Below, piece by piece: positions 1 through 8,096 of a stretch of DNA of 27,322 nucleotides. The DNA lies in NCBI GenBank assembly GCA_023435645.1, contig JAEYRK010000062.1:1-27322 (forward strand), in the 5' to 3' direction. Source of the stretch: Bacillota bacterium (GTDB lineage Bacteria; Bacillota; Clostridia; Lachnospirales; Lachnospiraceae). Every line of letters begins with the position of its first letter. The stretch's first letter is position 1. A program made the position numbers and the translations under genes. The notes under the pieces are model-generated. The model did no database searches. It was not told where the DNA came from and saw nothing but the letters and a program-made list of their open reading frames with translations.

Positions 1-121
1 TTTTTAAGAAGGGGTTCCTACTGATAAGAAGAAACTGATGAGGAACTTCATATTTATTTGTGGTACGGAAACACTAAAATCACAGCTCTCTGACCACAAT
101 CGTAAAGGAGTGAGTTCTGCT

Positions 122-691
122 ATGACCAGTATTTATTTTGTACGTCACGCACAGCCCGATTCAACCATCGCTGACGACCGTACCCGGCCACTTACGGATG
201 AGGGAAGGAAGGATTCAGAGAAAGTTACCGCCCATCTTATCAATAAGAATATTCACTGCCTGATATCCAGTCCTTATCAGCGAAGCATGGATACCATTCG
301 GGGGTTGGCAGAAGTCCTGCAGATCACAATCCATACGGAGGAGGATTTCAGGGAAAGAGCAATCGGGATCGGTTATCTCGGCGACTCACAGCAGTATATC
401 AGGAATATGTGGGCTGATGTTCATTTTAAAGCACAGGGTGCTGAGAGCCTTGCAGAAGTACGGGAACGGAATATGCGGACACTTAAGAGGGTTTTGGAAG
501 AACACCAGGGCAAGAATATCGTGATTGGCACCCACGGGACGGCCTTGAGCTCGATTCTGAGTTATTATAATCCGAATTTTGCTGTGGAGGATTTTTTTAG
601 GCTGCTAAAGTATCGGCCCTATATCATCCGATTGGATTTTAGAGGGGATTCCTGTTTAGGTATGACTGAAGAATTACTCATAGAGAAATGA
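122..691 (+). CDS. Histidine phosphatase (phosphoglycerate mutase-like) family protein
   Basis: A 189-residue cytoplasmic protein of the histidine phosphatase superfamily. The catalytic RHA motif is at residues 8-10 (YFVRHAQ), a second conserved Arg sits in SSPYQRSMDT near residue 54, and the second active-site His is in GTHG at residue 138. These enzymes pass phosphate through the N-terminal His; the substrate cannot be read from the sequence. The frame is open from an ATG at 38, but I chose the ATG at 122 because AAAGGAG at 104-110 lies 11 nt upstream and homologues begin a few residues before RHG. The first gene of the window; no clear promoter or terminator was seen around it, and 692-853 holds nothing I can name. 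Confidence 0.85.
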   Translation: MTSIYFVRHAQPDSTIADDRTRPLTDEGRKDSEKVTAHLINKNIHCLISSPYQRSMDTIRGLAEVLQITIHTEEDFRERAIGIGYLGDSQQYIRNMWADVHFKAQGAESLAEVRERNMRTLKRVLEEHQGKNIVIGTHGTALSSILSYYNPNFAVEDFFRLLKYRPYIIRLDFRGDSCLGMTEELLIEK

Positions 692-853
692 TCTCTGTTT
701 TACCACAATCCCGAACCCGGGAGCTACCAATCATTTGTTATGAAATCTGACGCGTATTGAGATACTACTGATCGGTGCTCAATCTTATCCGGTGAGATAT
801 CTATATCCTTGTTCATCGCATGATTTTATCGTAAGCAGAAAGGAGGCTTAATT

Positions 854-1327
854 ATGTATTGCCCGCATTGTAATGAACCTATCTCAAGCCAGCATACGAT
901 ATGCCCGGAGTGTGGTTCTGACTTATCTTCTTTTATACCGGAAGCCGGCTCCTCCCGACTTGAAGCAATGAAGCCGGTAAAGCTAACCACTGTCGTTCAG
1001 AATTATGATGCCGGTATCATTCTTAACCTTCTGGAGAATAATCATATCCCCTGCTTCAAGAAAGATCAATTTACAGGTGGCTATATGAATCTCTATATGG
1101 GCTATTCCGTATATGGTCAGGATATCTTTGTGGATGAGGCAGACTATGAAAAAGCCTTGGCGTTAATTCAAATCCTGGATCCCATAAAGGCTACTGATAG
1201 AGAGGATGCTTCACTCTCCTATCCCGTCTTTTATAAAAACCCCCACATCGTGGCCCGCATCATTTTGGGATTCATGGCAGCAGGGATGATCGCTGCTGTC
1301 ATCATTGGCTTTCTTACTTCAAAGTAA
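854..1327 (+). CDS. Zinc-ribbon, DUF2007-like, single-TM protein
   Basis: A 157-residue protein with three visible parts. Residues 3-20 form a zinc ribbon (C3, C6, C17, C20). Residues about 40-110 resemble the DUF2007 'putative signal-transducing' fold (a stretch about position-specific access to a ligand, with NYDAGIILNLLENNHIPC). A single hydrophobic segment lies at about 133-155, ending almost at the C-terminus, so the protein is probably tail-anchored with its ribbon in the cytoplasm. AAAGGAGG at 840-847 sets the start. Function unknown. It is followed by another zinc-ribbon membrane protein but separated from it by about 110 nt with a possible promoter. Confidence 0.75.
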   Translation: MYCPHCNEPISSQHTICPECGSDLSSFIPEAGSSRLEAMKPVKLTTVVQNYDAGIILNLLENNHIPCFKKDQFTGGYMNLYMGYSVYGQDIFVDEADYEKALALIQILDPIKATDREDASLSYPVFYKNPHIVARIILGFMAAGMIAAVIIGFLTSK

Positions 1328-1366
1328 TATGTACTGTTAAACGCTGTTGGATATGAAAAGTTATAT

Positions 1367-1394
1367 TTGATTTTTTAACAAGTTATGGTATGCT
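1367..1394 (+). promoter_or_regulatory. Putative sigma-A promoter for the 1439 gene
   Basis: TTGATT at 1367-1372 and TATGCT at 1389-1394 with a 16-nt spacer, about 45 nt before the start codon. Boxes are imperfect, so this is tentative. Confidence 0.4.
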
Positions 1395-1438
1395 AGTTTC
1401 ATAAGTCTAAATAAAAATAATATGATGGGAGGATAATT

Positions 1439-2128
1439 ATGGAATACATTGATAAAATTAAAAAAGAACCAAGACTAATCATAGCTGCATTAAACATCAT
1501 CTTCTTTTTCTTACCTTGGATCAGTATAAGTGTAGGTGATTGGGGCCTGGATATATCCGGCAATGCCTCGGGATTTGCCCTTATTTCAGATCGGTTCTCC
1601 GTGTTTTTCCTATTACTGATTGCCATCTTCTTATTGGCAATTCCTTTTATACCGGTTATTAAGGCTTTTACTAAGTTACTATATGTTGCAGTTCCCTTAA
1701 TAGCCATTATACTAAGCTTTATCTTTACAGCAGGTGTAACCGGTAGTGCCTTTGGTGTTGATGTAAATCACGGAATCGGCTTCTGGCTATCCATATTGGC
1801 AAATCTGGCTCTCATCGTTCTTACCTTCATATTTGACTTTAAGATTAACAGTAAAACCATCAAGCAGAAGGGTCTTCAGGGAGTATTCTCCGATGTGGCA
1901 GGCCAGTTAACAAATTCCGCTTCCGAGATGGCTTCCGGCTTTTCTAACCCTAAAGCTACTCCTGCTAATGTTGTATGCCCCTCCTGTAGCAACTCTGTAG
2001 CACAAGGCACAAAATTCTGTCCTAAATGTGGCACACAACTACCGGAGGCTAAGAAGTGTACCGGGTGTGGTGCAGAGTTACCTGCAGGCACCGCATTTTG
2101 CTCAAACTGTGGAACAAAATCAGAATAA
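1439..2128 (+). CDS. Four-TM protein with two C-terminal zinc ribbons
   Basis: A 229-residue integral membrane protein. Hydrophobic segments at about residues 12-32, 52-74, 80-100 and 112-134 suggest four membrane spans. A linker follows, then two zinc ribbons: C180/C183/C194/C197 and C207/C210/C221/C224, each of the CxxC-x10-CxxC type. GGGAGG about 8 nt upstream fixes the start. Proteins of this build are common in clostridia and usually unassigned; zinc ribbons on the cytoplasmic side often mediate protein or nucleic-acid contacts, but nothing here tells which. A strong terminator follows at 2194. Confidence 0.75.
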   Translation: MEYIDKIKKEPRLIIAALNIIFFFLPWISISVGDWGLDISGNASGFALISDRFSVFFLLLIAIFLLAIPFIPVIKAFTKLLYVAVPLIAIILSFIFTAGVTGSAFGVDVNHGIGFWLSILANLALIVLTFIFDFKINSKTIKQKGLQGVFSDVAGQLTNSASEMASGFSNPKATPANVVCPSCSNSVAQGTKFCPKCGTQLPEAKKCTGCGAELPAGTAFCSNCGTKSE

Positions 2129-2193
2129 CAATGGCTAGGATCTATCTTCTATCTCGTTACGTATCGGACGATAGATAAAACTGTACATAAATA

Positions 2194-2228
2194 GGGATGC
2201 AGATTAACCTTCTGCATCCCTTTTATAT
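2194..2228 (+). terminator. Rho-independent terminator
   Basis: A perfect 10-bp stem (2194-2203 with 2211-2220) around a 7-nt loop, followed by TTTTATAT. It closes the zinc-ribbon gene. On the minus strand the downstream U-tract is weaker, but the hairpin could also help end asnS. Confidence 0.85.
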
Positions 2229-2267
2229 ATCTTTTATTTGATCTGAGTTTATAAAGCTATTTTACGA

Positions 2268-3659
2268 TTACAGCTCACAGTTATTTACTGTTCTCGGGAA
2301 CGGTACCACATCACGGATGTTCCCCATGCCGGTCAGGTACATGACACAGCGTTCAAAGCCGAGGCCGAAGCCTGCATGTCTGACAGAACCGTATTTTCTT
2401 AAGTCCAGATAGAACTCATAGTCCTCCTTATTCAGACCGAGCTCTTCCATTCTCTTCACCAGCTTGTCGTAGTCATCTTCTCTTTGACTTCCGCCGATAA
2501 TCTCACCGATCCCCGGTACCAGAAGGTCCATCGCTGCCACGGTCTTATTATCCTCGTTCAGCTTCATATAGAAGGCCTTGATCTCCTTCGGATAATCTGT
2601 TACGAAGACCGGCTTTTTGAATACCTGCTCTGTTAAATAGCGCTCATGTTCGGTCTGAAGATCGCAGCCCCAGAATACCTTATAATCGAAATTATCATTG
2701 TTCTTCTCAAGAATCTCAATTGCCTGGGTATAGGTTACATGTCCAAACTCCGAGTTTGCCACATGATGTAAGCGCTCCAGTAAGCCCTGATCGATAAACT
2801 GGTTGAAGAACTGCATTTCCTCCGGAGCATGCTCCAACACATAGTGAATGATATACTTCAGCATCCCCTCCGCCAACATCATATCATCCTTAAGATCAGA
2901 AAAGGCTATTTCCGGCTCTATCATCCAGAACTCTGCTGCATGGCGGGTAGTATTCGAGTTCTCAGCACGGAAGGTTGGCCCGAAGGTATAGATATTCTTA
3001 AATGCCATCGCATAGGTTTCACCATTTAGCTGTCCGCTTACTGTAAGATTGGTTGCCTTGCCGAAGAAATCCTGTGAAACGTCAATCTTACCATCCTCCG
3101 TCCTGGGAAGGTTGTCCATATCCAAGGTTGTAACTCGGAACATCTCACCTGCACCCTCTGCATCGCTGCCGGTTATAATAGGTGTATGAACATAGACAAA
3201 ATCCCTGTCCTGAAAATATCTATGGATCGCATAAGCAATCAGGGAACGCACACGGAATACAGCCTGAAAGGTATTTGTCCTGGGCCTAAGGTGTGTCATT
3301 GTTCTCAAATACTCTAGGGTATGTCTCTTCTTCTGAAGTGGATAATCCGCTGTGGAAGGTCCTTCAATTTCGACTGCTTCTGCTTGAATTTCAAAGGGCT
3401 GCTTCGCTTCCGGAGTAGCTACCAGTTCACCTGTTATAATAATGGCTGATCCAACATTCAGCTTGGATACTGCCGCAAAATTACTCATTGTATCATGGTA
3501 AACTATCTGTAGTGTATCAAAATAGGTGCCGTCATTTAACACGATAAAACCAAAGGTCTTTGAATCCCTTACACTGCGGACCCAGCCCCCCACTGATATT
3601 TTCTTGCCGATATACTGCTCTTTATTGCGATATAGTTCCCTGATCTCTACTAATTCCAT
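2268..3659 (-). CDS. asnS: Asparaginyl-tRNA synthetase
   Basis: A 463-residue class II aminoacyl-tRNA synthetase that charges tRNA-Asn in the cytoplasm. Residues about 18-105 form the OB-fold anticodon-binding domain (VGGWVRSVRDSKTFGF). The catalytic core follows, with motif 2 around FRAENSNTTRHAAEFWMIEPE, GGSQREDDYDKL, and class II motif 3 GFGLGFERCVMYLTG near the C-terminus. Length is normal for AsnRS, and the long insert typical of AspRS is absent. AAAGGAG lies 8 nt before the ATG. About 190 nt upstream is a sigma-A promoter followed at once by a highly structured leader (3718-3849), so expression is probably regulated at the RNA level. I found no T-box motif in that leader. Confidence 0.96.
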   Translation of the reverse strand: MELVEIRELYRNKEQYIGKKISVGGWVRSVRDSKTFGFIVLNDGTYFDTLQIVYHDTMSNFAAVSKLNVGSAIIITGELVATPEAKQPFEIQAEAVEIEGPSTADYPLQKKRHTLEYLRTMTHLRPRTNTFQAVFRVRSLIAYAIHRYFQDRDFVYVHTPIITGSDAEGAGEMFRVTTLDMDNLPRTEDGKIDVSQDFFGKATNLTVSGQLNGETYAMAFKNIYTFGPTFRAENSNTTRHAAEFWMIEPEIAFSDLKDDMMLAEGMLKYIIHYVLEHAPEEMQFFNQFIDQGLLERLHHVANSEFGHVTYTQAIEILEKNNDNFDYKVFWGCDLQTEHERYLTEQVFKKPVFVTDYPKEIKAFYMKLNEDNKTVAAMDLLVPGIGEIIGGSQREDDYDKLVKRMEELGLNKEDYEFYLDLRKYGSVRHAGFGLGFERCVMYLTGMGNIRDVVPFPRTVNNCEL

Positions 3660-3717
3660 AGGTTAAACTCCTTTGTTTTAATAAACTAATTATTCCTGCT
3701 CCGCAGTTTTATTTTAT

Positions 3718-3849
3718 CTAATCTCTCCGCAGATTAGTCCCTTTCGTACTTCCTACTCAAGGTATCGTTGCACTTATCCTTAGCTGTCACGGAACTTTCT
3801 CATGCAAGCATGGAAAGCTCCATGACCGCTAAGGACTAATCTGCTTATC
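3718..3849 (-). ncRNA. Structured 5' leader RNA of asnS, class unknown
   Basis: Read on the minus strand from the expected start near 3849. A 12-bp closing stem pairs 3844-3833 with 3740-3729. Inside it, TTAGC (3832-3828) pairs with GCTAA (3784-3780), then a 14-bp helix pairs 3826-3813 with 3799-3786 (two G-U pairs), capped by CATG-CTTG-CATG. A less paired 3' arm (3777-3741) follows. The heptamer AGATTAG occurs twice, at 3842-3836 in the closing stem and at 3724-3718, and either copy can pair with CTAATCT at 3737-3731; the two folds exclude each other. No U-tract follows, so a switch would more likely act on translation or processing. It matches no riboswitch consensus I know. A MITE-like repeat is the main alternative. 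Confidence 0.6.
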
Positions 3850-3855
3850 GTGTAT

Positions 3856-3883
3856 ATTATAGCATAGTATTTCTGGTTTTCAA
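3856..3883 (-). promoter_or_regulatory. Sigma-A promoter of the asnS leader
   Basis: Minus-strand TTGAAA (3883-3878), 16-nt spacer, then TATAAT (3861-3856) with an extended TGC just upstream. It overlaps the 3' end of the PHP gene. The predicted start near 3849 falls five nt before the leader's closing stem. Confidence 0.8.
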
Positions 3884-4585
3884 TGCCATTATTATATCTT
3901 CCCGTTTCTTGCTTTCAGCATACATATGATGGATCGCTTCGTTCATGTATTCCAGTGAATGGGCATCGGAATTGGTTATGATATTACACCCAGCCAGATA
4001 AGGGTTCTTCCGCATGATCTCCTCCTGCTTCCCGAGGTCCTTCAGCTCCGCACAGGTAAAGGTAGCATTCGGGGGGACAAATCCCAGGTTAGAGATCAAG
4101 CTGTTCGACGCCTTATCCATATGAGCAGGAATATAGACTCCATGATACTCCTTCATCAGAGCCTCCAGGCTGTCAAAGGAAATATCTGCAGCATTGATCA
4201 GCAGATAAGGCTCCGTACCGATCATCTGATCCTCTGCATCATAGATTTCCTGTCTACCGAAGATCCTTTCATTGTTCGGAAGCTTCATCAGCTTCGAATA
4301 AACATAGGAATCAAAATCAAGAGCCTTCTGCAGGTCTGGAAAGAGGCATAGAACATGGACCTCCTCTGCTGTGCAGAGCTCCATCCCCGGAATTGCAGTA
4401 ATCCCCAGGCGCTCGGCTAAGGTAAGCACAGCCGGACAGTTCCTACAGGAATTATGGTCCGTTACCGCAATGACATCAAGCTCCTTTAAGCATGCCATTT
4501 GAACGATATTTGCGGGTGTCATATCCTCACTTCCACAGGGAGAAAGACAGGAGTGGATATGCAGATCATAGGAAAGCTTAAGCAT
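3857..4585 (-). CDS. PHP-domain metal-dependent phosphoesterase
   Basis: A 242-residue cytoplasmic protein of the PHP (polymerase and histidinol phosphatase) superfamily, TrpH/YciV-like. Metal-site residues are all visible: H9 and H11 (DLHIHS), D43/H44 (VTDHNS), E69 (PGMEL), H77, H155 (PAHMD), and D207/H209 (SDAH). Family members hydrolyse phosphoesters such as 3',5'-nucleotide bisphosphates, but the substrate here is unknown. Its start overlaps the end of the upstream DRTGG gene by 8 nt, indicating translational coupling. PHP-DRTGG pairs next to hydrogenase-like sensor proteins are a recurring clostridial arrangement, so a signalling-nucleotide role is plausible but inferred. Confidence 0.88.
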   Translation of the reverse strand: MLKLSYDLHIHSCLSPCGSEDMTPANIVQMACLKELDVIAVTDHNSCRNCPAVLTLAERLGITAIPGMELCTAEEVHVLCLFPDLQKALDFDSYVYSKLMKLPNNERIFGRQEIYDAEDQMIGTEPYLLINAADISFDSLEALMKEYHGVYIPAHMDKASNSLISNLGFVPPNATFTCAELKDLGKQEEIMRKNPYLAGCNIITNSDAHSLEYMNEAIHHMYAESKKREDIIMALKTRNTML

Positions 4586-4913
4586 GCAGCTTCTGGTAGA
4601 TCGTTAGAGCAGCATCAAAGATGGGAAGCTCCGTACGTAGAACCGTTACACCCTGCTCCTTCGCTTTCCTGCTGGCGGACTCATCCAGACTAATTCCCTC
4701 TGCAAGAACGATGCAGGAAGCATCTGCCAGTGTTGCTACTGCCAGCGTATTGATATTCCCCATCACTGTCACCCAGGCTGCTCCGGCCGGCATCTTACTC
4801 ATTGCGATGCTTAACAGATCACAGCTAAAGGGTACTGAAATCTCCCTCTCCGGATTAGCTCCTTCATTCAGTACCGTAAAAATTTCTGTGTTAATTAGCT
4901 CATTAATCCTCAT
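4578..4913 (-). CDS. DRTGG-domain protein (first copy)
   Basis: A 111-residue protein that is essentially a single DRTGG domain, with the pattern CDLLSIAM, AAWVTVMGN, LADASCIVLAEG and a closing helix. The domain is otherwise found next to CBS pairs and phosphotransacetylases and is thought to be regulatory, with the ligand unknown. Stop and PHP start overlap by 8 nt. A second DRTGG protein is encoded at 7661-8014 and the two are only distantly similar, so this is an old duplication rather than a recent one. The start has only a modest ribosome site (TAGGA). Confidence 0.8.
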   Translation of the reverse strand: MRINELINTEIFTVLNEGANPEREISVPFSCDLLSIAMSKMPAGAAWVTVMGNINTLAVATLADASCIVLAEGISLDESASRKAKEQGVTVLRTELPIFDAALTIYQKLHA

Positions 4914-4922
4914 ACTTATTCC

Positions 4923-4975
4923 TAGAGCCCAGAGACTATGCCCTTAAAAGGGCTTCTTACCCTATAAACGCTCTA
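4923..4975 (-). other. Possible stem-loop in the leader of the DRTGG-PHP operon
   Basis: An outer 6-bp pairing (4923-4928 with 4970-4975) encloses a tight GC-rich inverted repeat (4940-4945 with 4948-4953). It lies 10-60 nt upstream of the DRTGG start. Its role is unknown and it could be incidental. Confidence 0.3.
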
Positions 4976-5029
4976 AGCTTACCCCCTTTTTCTATTGTTC
5001 TATCCTATCAAAGCCGGTGTCCAAGCCTT

Positions 5030-5590
5030 CTACTCAAGTACCTTGATTTTCACGGACACCCCTTGAGAATACTTCGATCCCAGAGTATCGTTCTGATCCA
5101 GGGAACAATTCATTTCTGCCGATATCTCATATTCTCCCGGTGGCAGTATTAAATTTGGATCCCGATAGAATTGTTCATAGAAGCTCGCATTTGGGTCATC
5201 CCCGCTCCAACCACCGCTTTTTGAGAAATCATACTTTACCACCTGACCCTTCCAGAGGGTTGTCGGCATCAGTATATCATACACACTATAACCGCCAGGA
5301 AACAGCTTATCGTCCTTAATACCAAAGCCCAGCATAGGATCACCGCTGTATACGGTAATACTATCCTTCTCTCCGATATACTCCAAGGTTGCATAACAAA
5401 AAACGACTTCCCCAGAGGAATACGTATCCTGATCCAGATAGATTGCCAGCCGGAACAATTCATCCTCGGTATTGGCAACAAGATCCTTCCCGTTTTTCTG
5501 CTCCTGCACTTCCTTTGGCTCACAGGCAGCAAAGATCATGCAGCTCATTAGGAGCGCTACGATTAGGCTAAGGCTCTTTCTTACAGACAT
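5030..5590 (-). CDS. Hypothetical lipoprotein
   Basis: A 186-residue predicted lipoprotein of unknown function. Residues 1-22 are a lipoprotein signal (MSVRKSL, hydrophobic core) ending in the lipobox IFAAC with C23 as the lipid-bearing residue. The mature part has alternating beta-type segments and the phrases YSSGEVVFCYATLEYIG and LPPGEYEISAEMN, which look like an immunoglobulin-like, BsuPI-type fold. I cannot name a family with confidence. The frame extends to 5641, but GAGGGG just before the ATG at 5590 and the fit of the signal peptide favour the shorter start. It lies between the hydrogenase-like gene and the DRTGG-PHP pair, all on the minus strand. Confidence 0.7.
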   Translation of the reverse strand: MSVRKSLSLIVALLMSCMIFAACEPKEVQEQKNGKDLVANTEDELFRLAIYLDQDTYSSGEVVFCYATLEYIGEKDSITVYSGDPMLGFGIKDDKLFPGGYSVYDILMPTTLWKGQVVKYDFSKSGGWSGDDPNASFYEQFYRDPNLILPPGEYEISAEMNCSLDQNDTLGSKYSQGVSVKIKVLE

Positions 5591-5710
5591 TCTATCCCCT
5601 CTTTCTTTTATAGGGTTCACACTATCTCTATCAGTTATCACTGATCCACAGCGATTGATGCATTCACTCTATGTCTACCTTTCACTCAAGCTACCCCCCT
5701 TAAAGGGAAG

Positions 5711-5734
5711 CCTCCGCCCTAGGAATGGCAGAGG
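5711..5734 (-). terminator. Weak terminator-like hairpin
   Basis: An 8-bp stem with one G-U pair (5711-5718 with 5727-5734), followed on the minus strand by CTTCCCTTTAAG. The U-tract is poor, so it may only slow read-through from the hydrogenase-like gene. Confidence 0.3.
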
Positions 5735-5768
5735 ACAGCTATATTCGTTATACCCATCCGAACTTCCT

Positions 5769-7052
5769 TTATTTCATCGTATCTATCTTCGACAATTCAT
5801 CCGACAGCTTATGAATATAGTCGCGGAGAATATGGATACAATCCTGTTCCTTCGCCACCCCTCGGACAATATCCTCGGCCAAGGACTTACAGGTCGGGGC
5901 ACCGCAGGAGCCGCAGTCAAGTCCGGGGAACTTAGAGCAGAGCTCCTCTACTCTTGACATCTTCGTGATGCTGTCCTGCATGTTCTTTCCCAGCTTAAAT
6001 ACCGGCTCATAATTCACCTCATCCGTCCAATAGGCTTCCGCGATTTTTCTTCCTGACAGGCGTGATACCGCCACGGGCATATACTTTCTGAGTCTCTTCA
6101 GCTTCACCTTCGCTGCATAAGGATTCTCAACCGTGAGTACTCCTCCGACGCAGCCACCGGAACAGGCGTTTAGTTCTATAAATTCTAGCTGGTCAAATTT
6201 GCGATCCTCCAGATCCTCCAATACACGGATCACATTCTCAATTCCATCTGCTGCCAGATAGTTATCGATTAAGAGTCCGCCTGCTTCCCCGCCGGTTCCT
6301 CCCCAGCTGATACCGATTCTTCCTGAGATACATAACTCCTCAACAGCATCTATGCTTTGCTTCATCAGTGGAAGCAGCATCGGGTATAATTCCTTGATTG
6401 CCAAAACCGCATCAATTTGACTCTTCTCTGAACCAATTGGTGATTTTACTGCTGTTACCTTGGCCGGACAGGGGGAGATGAAGATCATTCCTATTTTATC
6501 GGAAGGCAGTCCTGTTCTCTCCATGGCATCCTTCCTGGCAAGAGCTGCCGCCAGCTCCACCGGTGCACTAATCGGTAATAAATGTTCAATCAGATCAGGA
6601 AATCTAACCTGAATCAGCCGGACCACCGTAGGACAGGCGGTGCTGATGATCGGCCACTTCTCCTTATGCTCCTGCACATATTTTCTCGACATTTCTGATA
6701 CCAGCTCTGCAGCACCGCTTACCTCATAGACATCGTCAAAGCCCATCTTTTTTAGGGCTGTCAAAATAATATTGACATCCTCCAGATGATTAAACTGACC
6801 ATAGAGTGAGGGTGCCGGTAACGCCACTGTATACTCATAATTCTGCATGACCTTTGGAGAATCATAGGTTGCCTCCTTGGCATGATGGGGGCAGATTCGG
6901 ATACATTCGCCACAATCAATGCAGAACTCCTTCGTAATGGCAGCCTTACCGTTTCTTACACGGATGGCTTCTGTGGGACAGCGTTTGATACAGTTGATAC
7001 AGCCCTTGCATAAGTCTTCCTTCAAATGTACTGATGTAAAAAATTTGCTCAT
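5769..7052 (-). CDS. [FeFe]-hydrogenase-like sensor protein (HydS-like, no PAS)
   Basis: A 427-residue iron-sulfur protein. Two [4Fe-4S] ferredoxin motifs come first (C15/18/21/25 and C44/47/50/54), then an H-cluster domain, then a C-terminal Fe-S domain (C380, C383, C388, C405; PF04060 type). The four cysteines that hold the H-cluster cubane in catalytic enzymes are kept (C140, C195, C297, C301; C140 to C195 is 55 residues apart, as in the textbook enzyme). The residue before C140 is Ala, where catalytic enzymes have the proton-transfer Cys, and the other loops are divergent (SPCPAK, ACSGGCVGG). That fits the slow, sensory hydrogenase groups. Known HydS proteins end in a PAS domain; here the protein stops after PF04060. 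Its own promoter lies at 7146-7174. Confidence 0.88.
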   Translation of the reverse strand: MSKFFTSVHLKEDLCKGCINCIKRCPTEAIRVRNGKAAITKEFCIDCGECIRICPHHAKEATYDSPKVMQNYEYTVALPAPSLYGQFNHLEDVNIILTALKKMGFDDVYEVSGAAELVSEMSRKYVQEHKEKWPIISTACPTVVRLIQVRFPDLIEHLLPISAPVELAAALARKDAMERTGLPSDKIGMIFISPCPAKVTAVKSPIGSEKSQIDAVLAIKELYPMLLPLMKQSIDAVEELCISGRIGISWGGTGGEAGGLLIDNYLAADGIENVIRVLEDLEDRKFDQLEFIELNACSGGCVGGVLTVENPYAAKVKLKRLRKYMPVAVSRLSGRKIAEAYWTDEVNYEPVFKLGKNMQDSITKMSRVEELCSKFPGLDCGSCGAPTCKSLAEDIVRGVAKEQDCIHILRDYIHKLSDELSKIDTMK

Positions 7053-7145
7053 CCCCGCTTCCCCCTTTCTACATTATGACGGAGTGAAACTTGTCGATCT
7101 TACCGAGTATTGGACAACATACACCGCGATCGATTTATGCTAATA

Positions 7146-7174
7146 AGTATATCCCTACAGAAATTAAATTTCAA
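7146..7174 (-). promoter_or_regulatory. Sigma-A promoter of the hydrogenase-like gene
   Basis: Minus-strand TTGAAA (7174-7169), 17-nt spacer and TATACT (7151-7146), about 95 nt before the start codon. It would drive the hydrogenase-like gene and perhaps the lipoprotein, DRTGG and PHP genes below it. Confidence 0.7.
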
Positions 7175-7238
7175 GAACGAAAAGAAAACATGTACGGATT
7201 ACCAGAATATGAAAAATATCGTTGAAGCTATGTAGCCC

Positions 7239-7664
7239 TTAGGTCATAAATACTCTCATTGTAACAGTTGTTCCAACCCCCACAGTGCTTTCTATTTCCA
7301 TCTCATCACTGTATTTCTTCATATTGGATAGTCCCATTCCAGCACCGAAGCCTAAGTTGCGGATATTATCCGGTGCTGTGGAATAACCGGGCTGCATGGC
7401 AAGCTCAATATCTTCAATTCCGGGGCCTTGATCCTTCAGAAGCATCAGAACCTCCTCCGGTGATACGGTAACCTCTATATTACCCCCGTTGGCATGAATG
7501 ACCATATTTATTTCGCCTTCATACATGGCAATTGCTACCTTGCGGATAATTTCAGGACTGACTCCCATCTGCTTTAACATACTTTTCACATTGCTTGAGG
7601 CCTCCCCCGCCCTGGTAAAATCATCAGCAGGTACCTGATAGAATAAGGTGATTTTGTCCTTCAT
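7239..7664 (-). CDS. RsbW/SpoIIAB-like HATPase (anti-sigma or kinase-type)
   Basis: A 141-residue GHKL ATPase without other domains. The N box is YEGEINMVIHA, the G1 box DQGPGIED, and the G2 box GFGAGMGLSNMKK, so ATP binding should be intact. Stand-alone proteins of this type are Ser/Thr kinases or anti-sigma factors that work with partner proteins. ATGA overlap with the upstream DRTGG gene shows translational coupling and suggests the two act together. No anti-anti-sigma (STAS) or PP2C partner gene is in the window. A second HATPase of different build lies in the hydrogenase operon at 10189. Confidence 0.88.
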   Translation of the reverse strand: MKDKITLFYQVPADDFTRAGEASSNVKSMLKQMGVSPEIIRKVAIAMYEGEINMVIHANGGNIEVTVSPEEVLMLLKDQGPGIEDIELAMQPGYSTAPDNIRNLGFGAGMGLSNMKKYSDEMEIESTVGVGTTVTMRVFMT

Positions 7665-8014
7665 CGGTATGCTTTCCCCCCACGTAATCCTTTTTCATAT
7701 AACAATCCACAGGCAGAAAACATACGGTGGCCGGAGGTAATCAATGTGATATTCCTTTCCTTCGCCATTTCCACCATACTATCATCCGGAACCTTACCAC
7801 GGACAAAAACGATACATATAATATCCATCATCTCCGCAGTCCGGATCACCTGCGGATTACACAGTCCGGTCAGCAGCACTGCCTGATCCTTGACAAAGGC
7901 AAGAACATCGCTCATCATATCAGAGCCGCAGGCAGAATGTACCTCTCTGTCCTTTAGCTCTTCACCTGTAATATATCTGGCTCCTAATATTTCTCTGATA
8001 TCTTCAATCGTCAT
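7661..8014 (-). CDS. DRTGG-domain protein (second copy)
   Basis: A 117-residue protein made of one DRTGG domain: ACGSDMMSDVLAF, AVLLTGLCNPQVIRTAEMMDIICIVFVRGK and a final helix. TAGGAGGA lies just before the start. The stop overlaps the HATPase start by 4 nt (ATGA). The pairing of a nucleotide-binding ATPase with a DRTGG protein beside an H-cluster protein recurs in clostridia; what passes between them is unknown. It is diverged from the copy at 4578-4913. Confidence 0.82.
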   Translation of the reverse strand: MTIEDIREILGARYITGEELKDREVHSACGSDMMSDVLAFVKDQAVLLTGLCNPQVIRTAEMMDIICIVFVRGKVPDDSMVEMAKERNITLITSGHRMFSACGLLYEKGLRGGKAYR

Positions 8015-8096
8015 TTATTCTATCCTCCTACAATCATATGTAGCAATCCCTGGTTTGGGATCCTTCTCACTCAATGAAATGTTCCACGGGTCCCCA

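Noticed and set aside
3660..3856. T-box riboswitch upstream of asnS
   Set aside because: No AAGGGTGGAACCGCG-type T-box, no specifier loop layout and no terminator, so another class was assumed.
7053..7145. Small plus-strand open frame over the hydrogenase-like gene start
   Set aside because: It overlaps the start of a clear gene in antisense and has no ribosome site.
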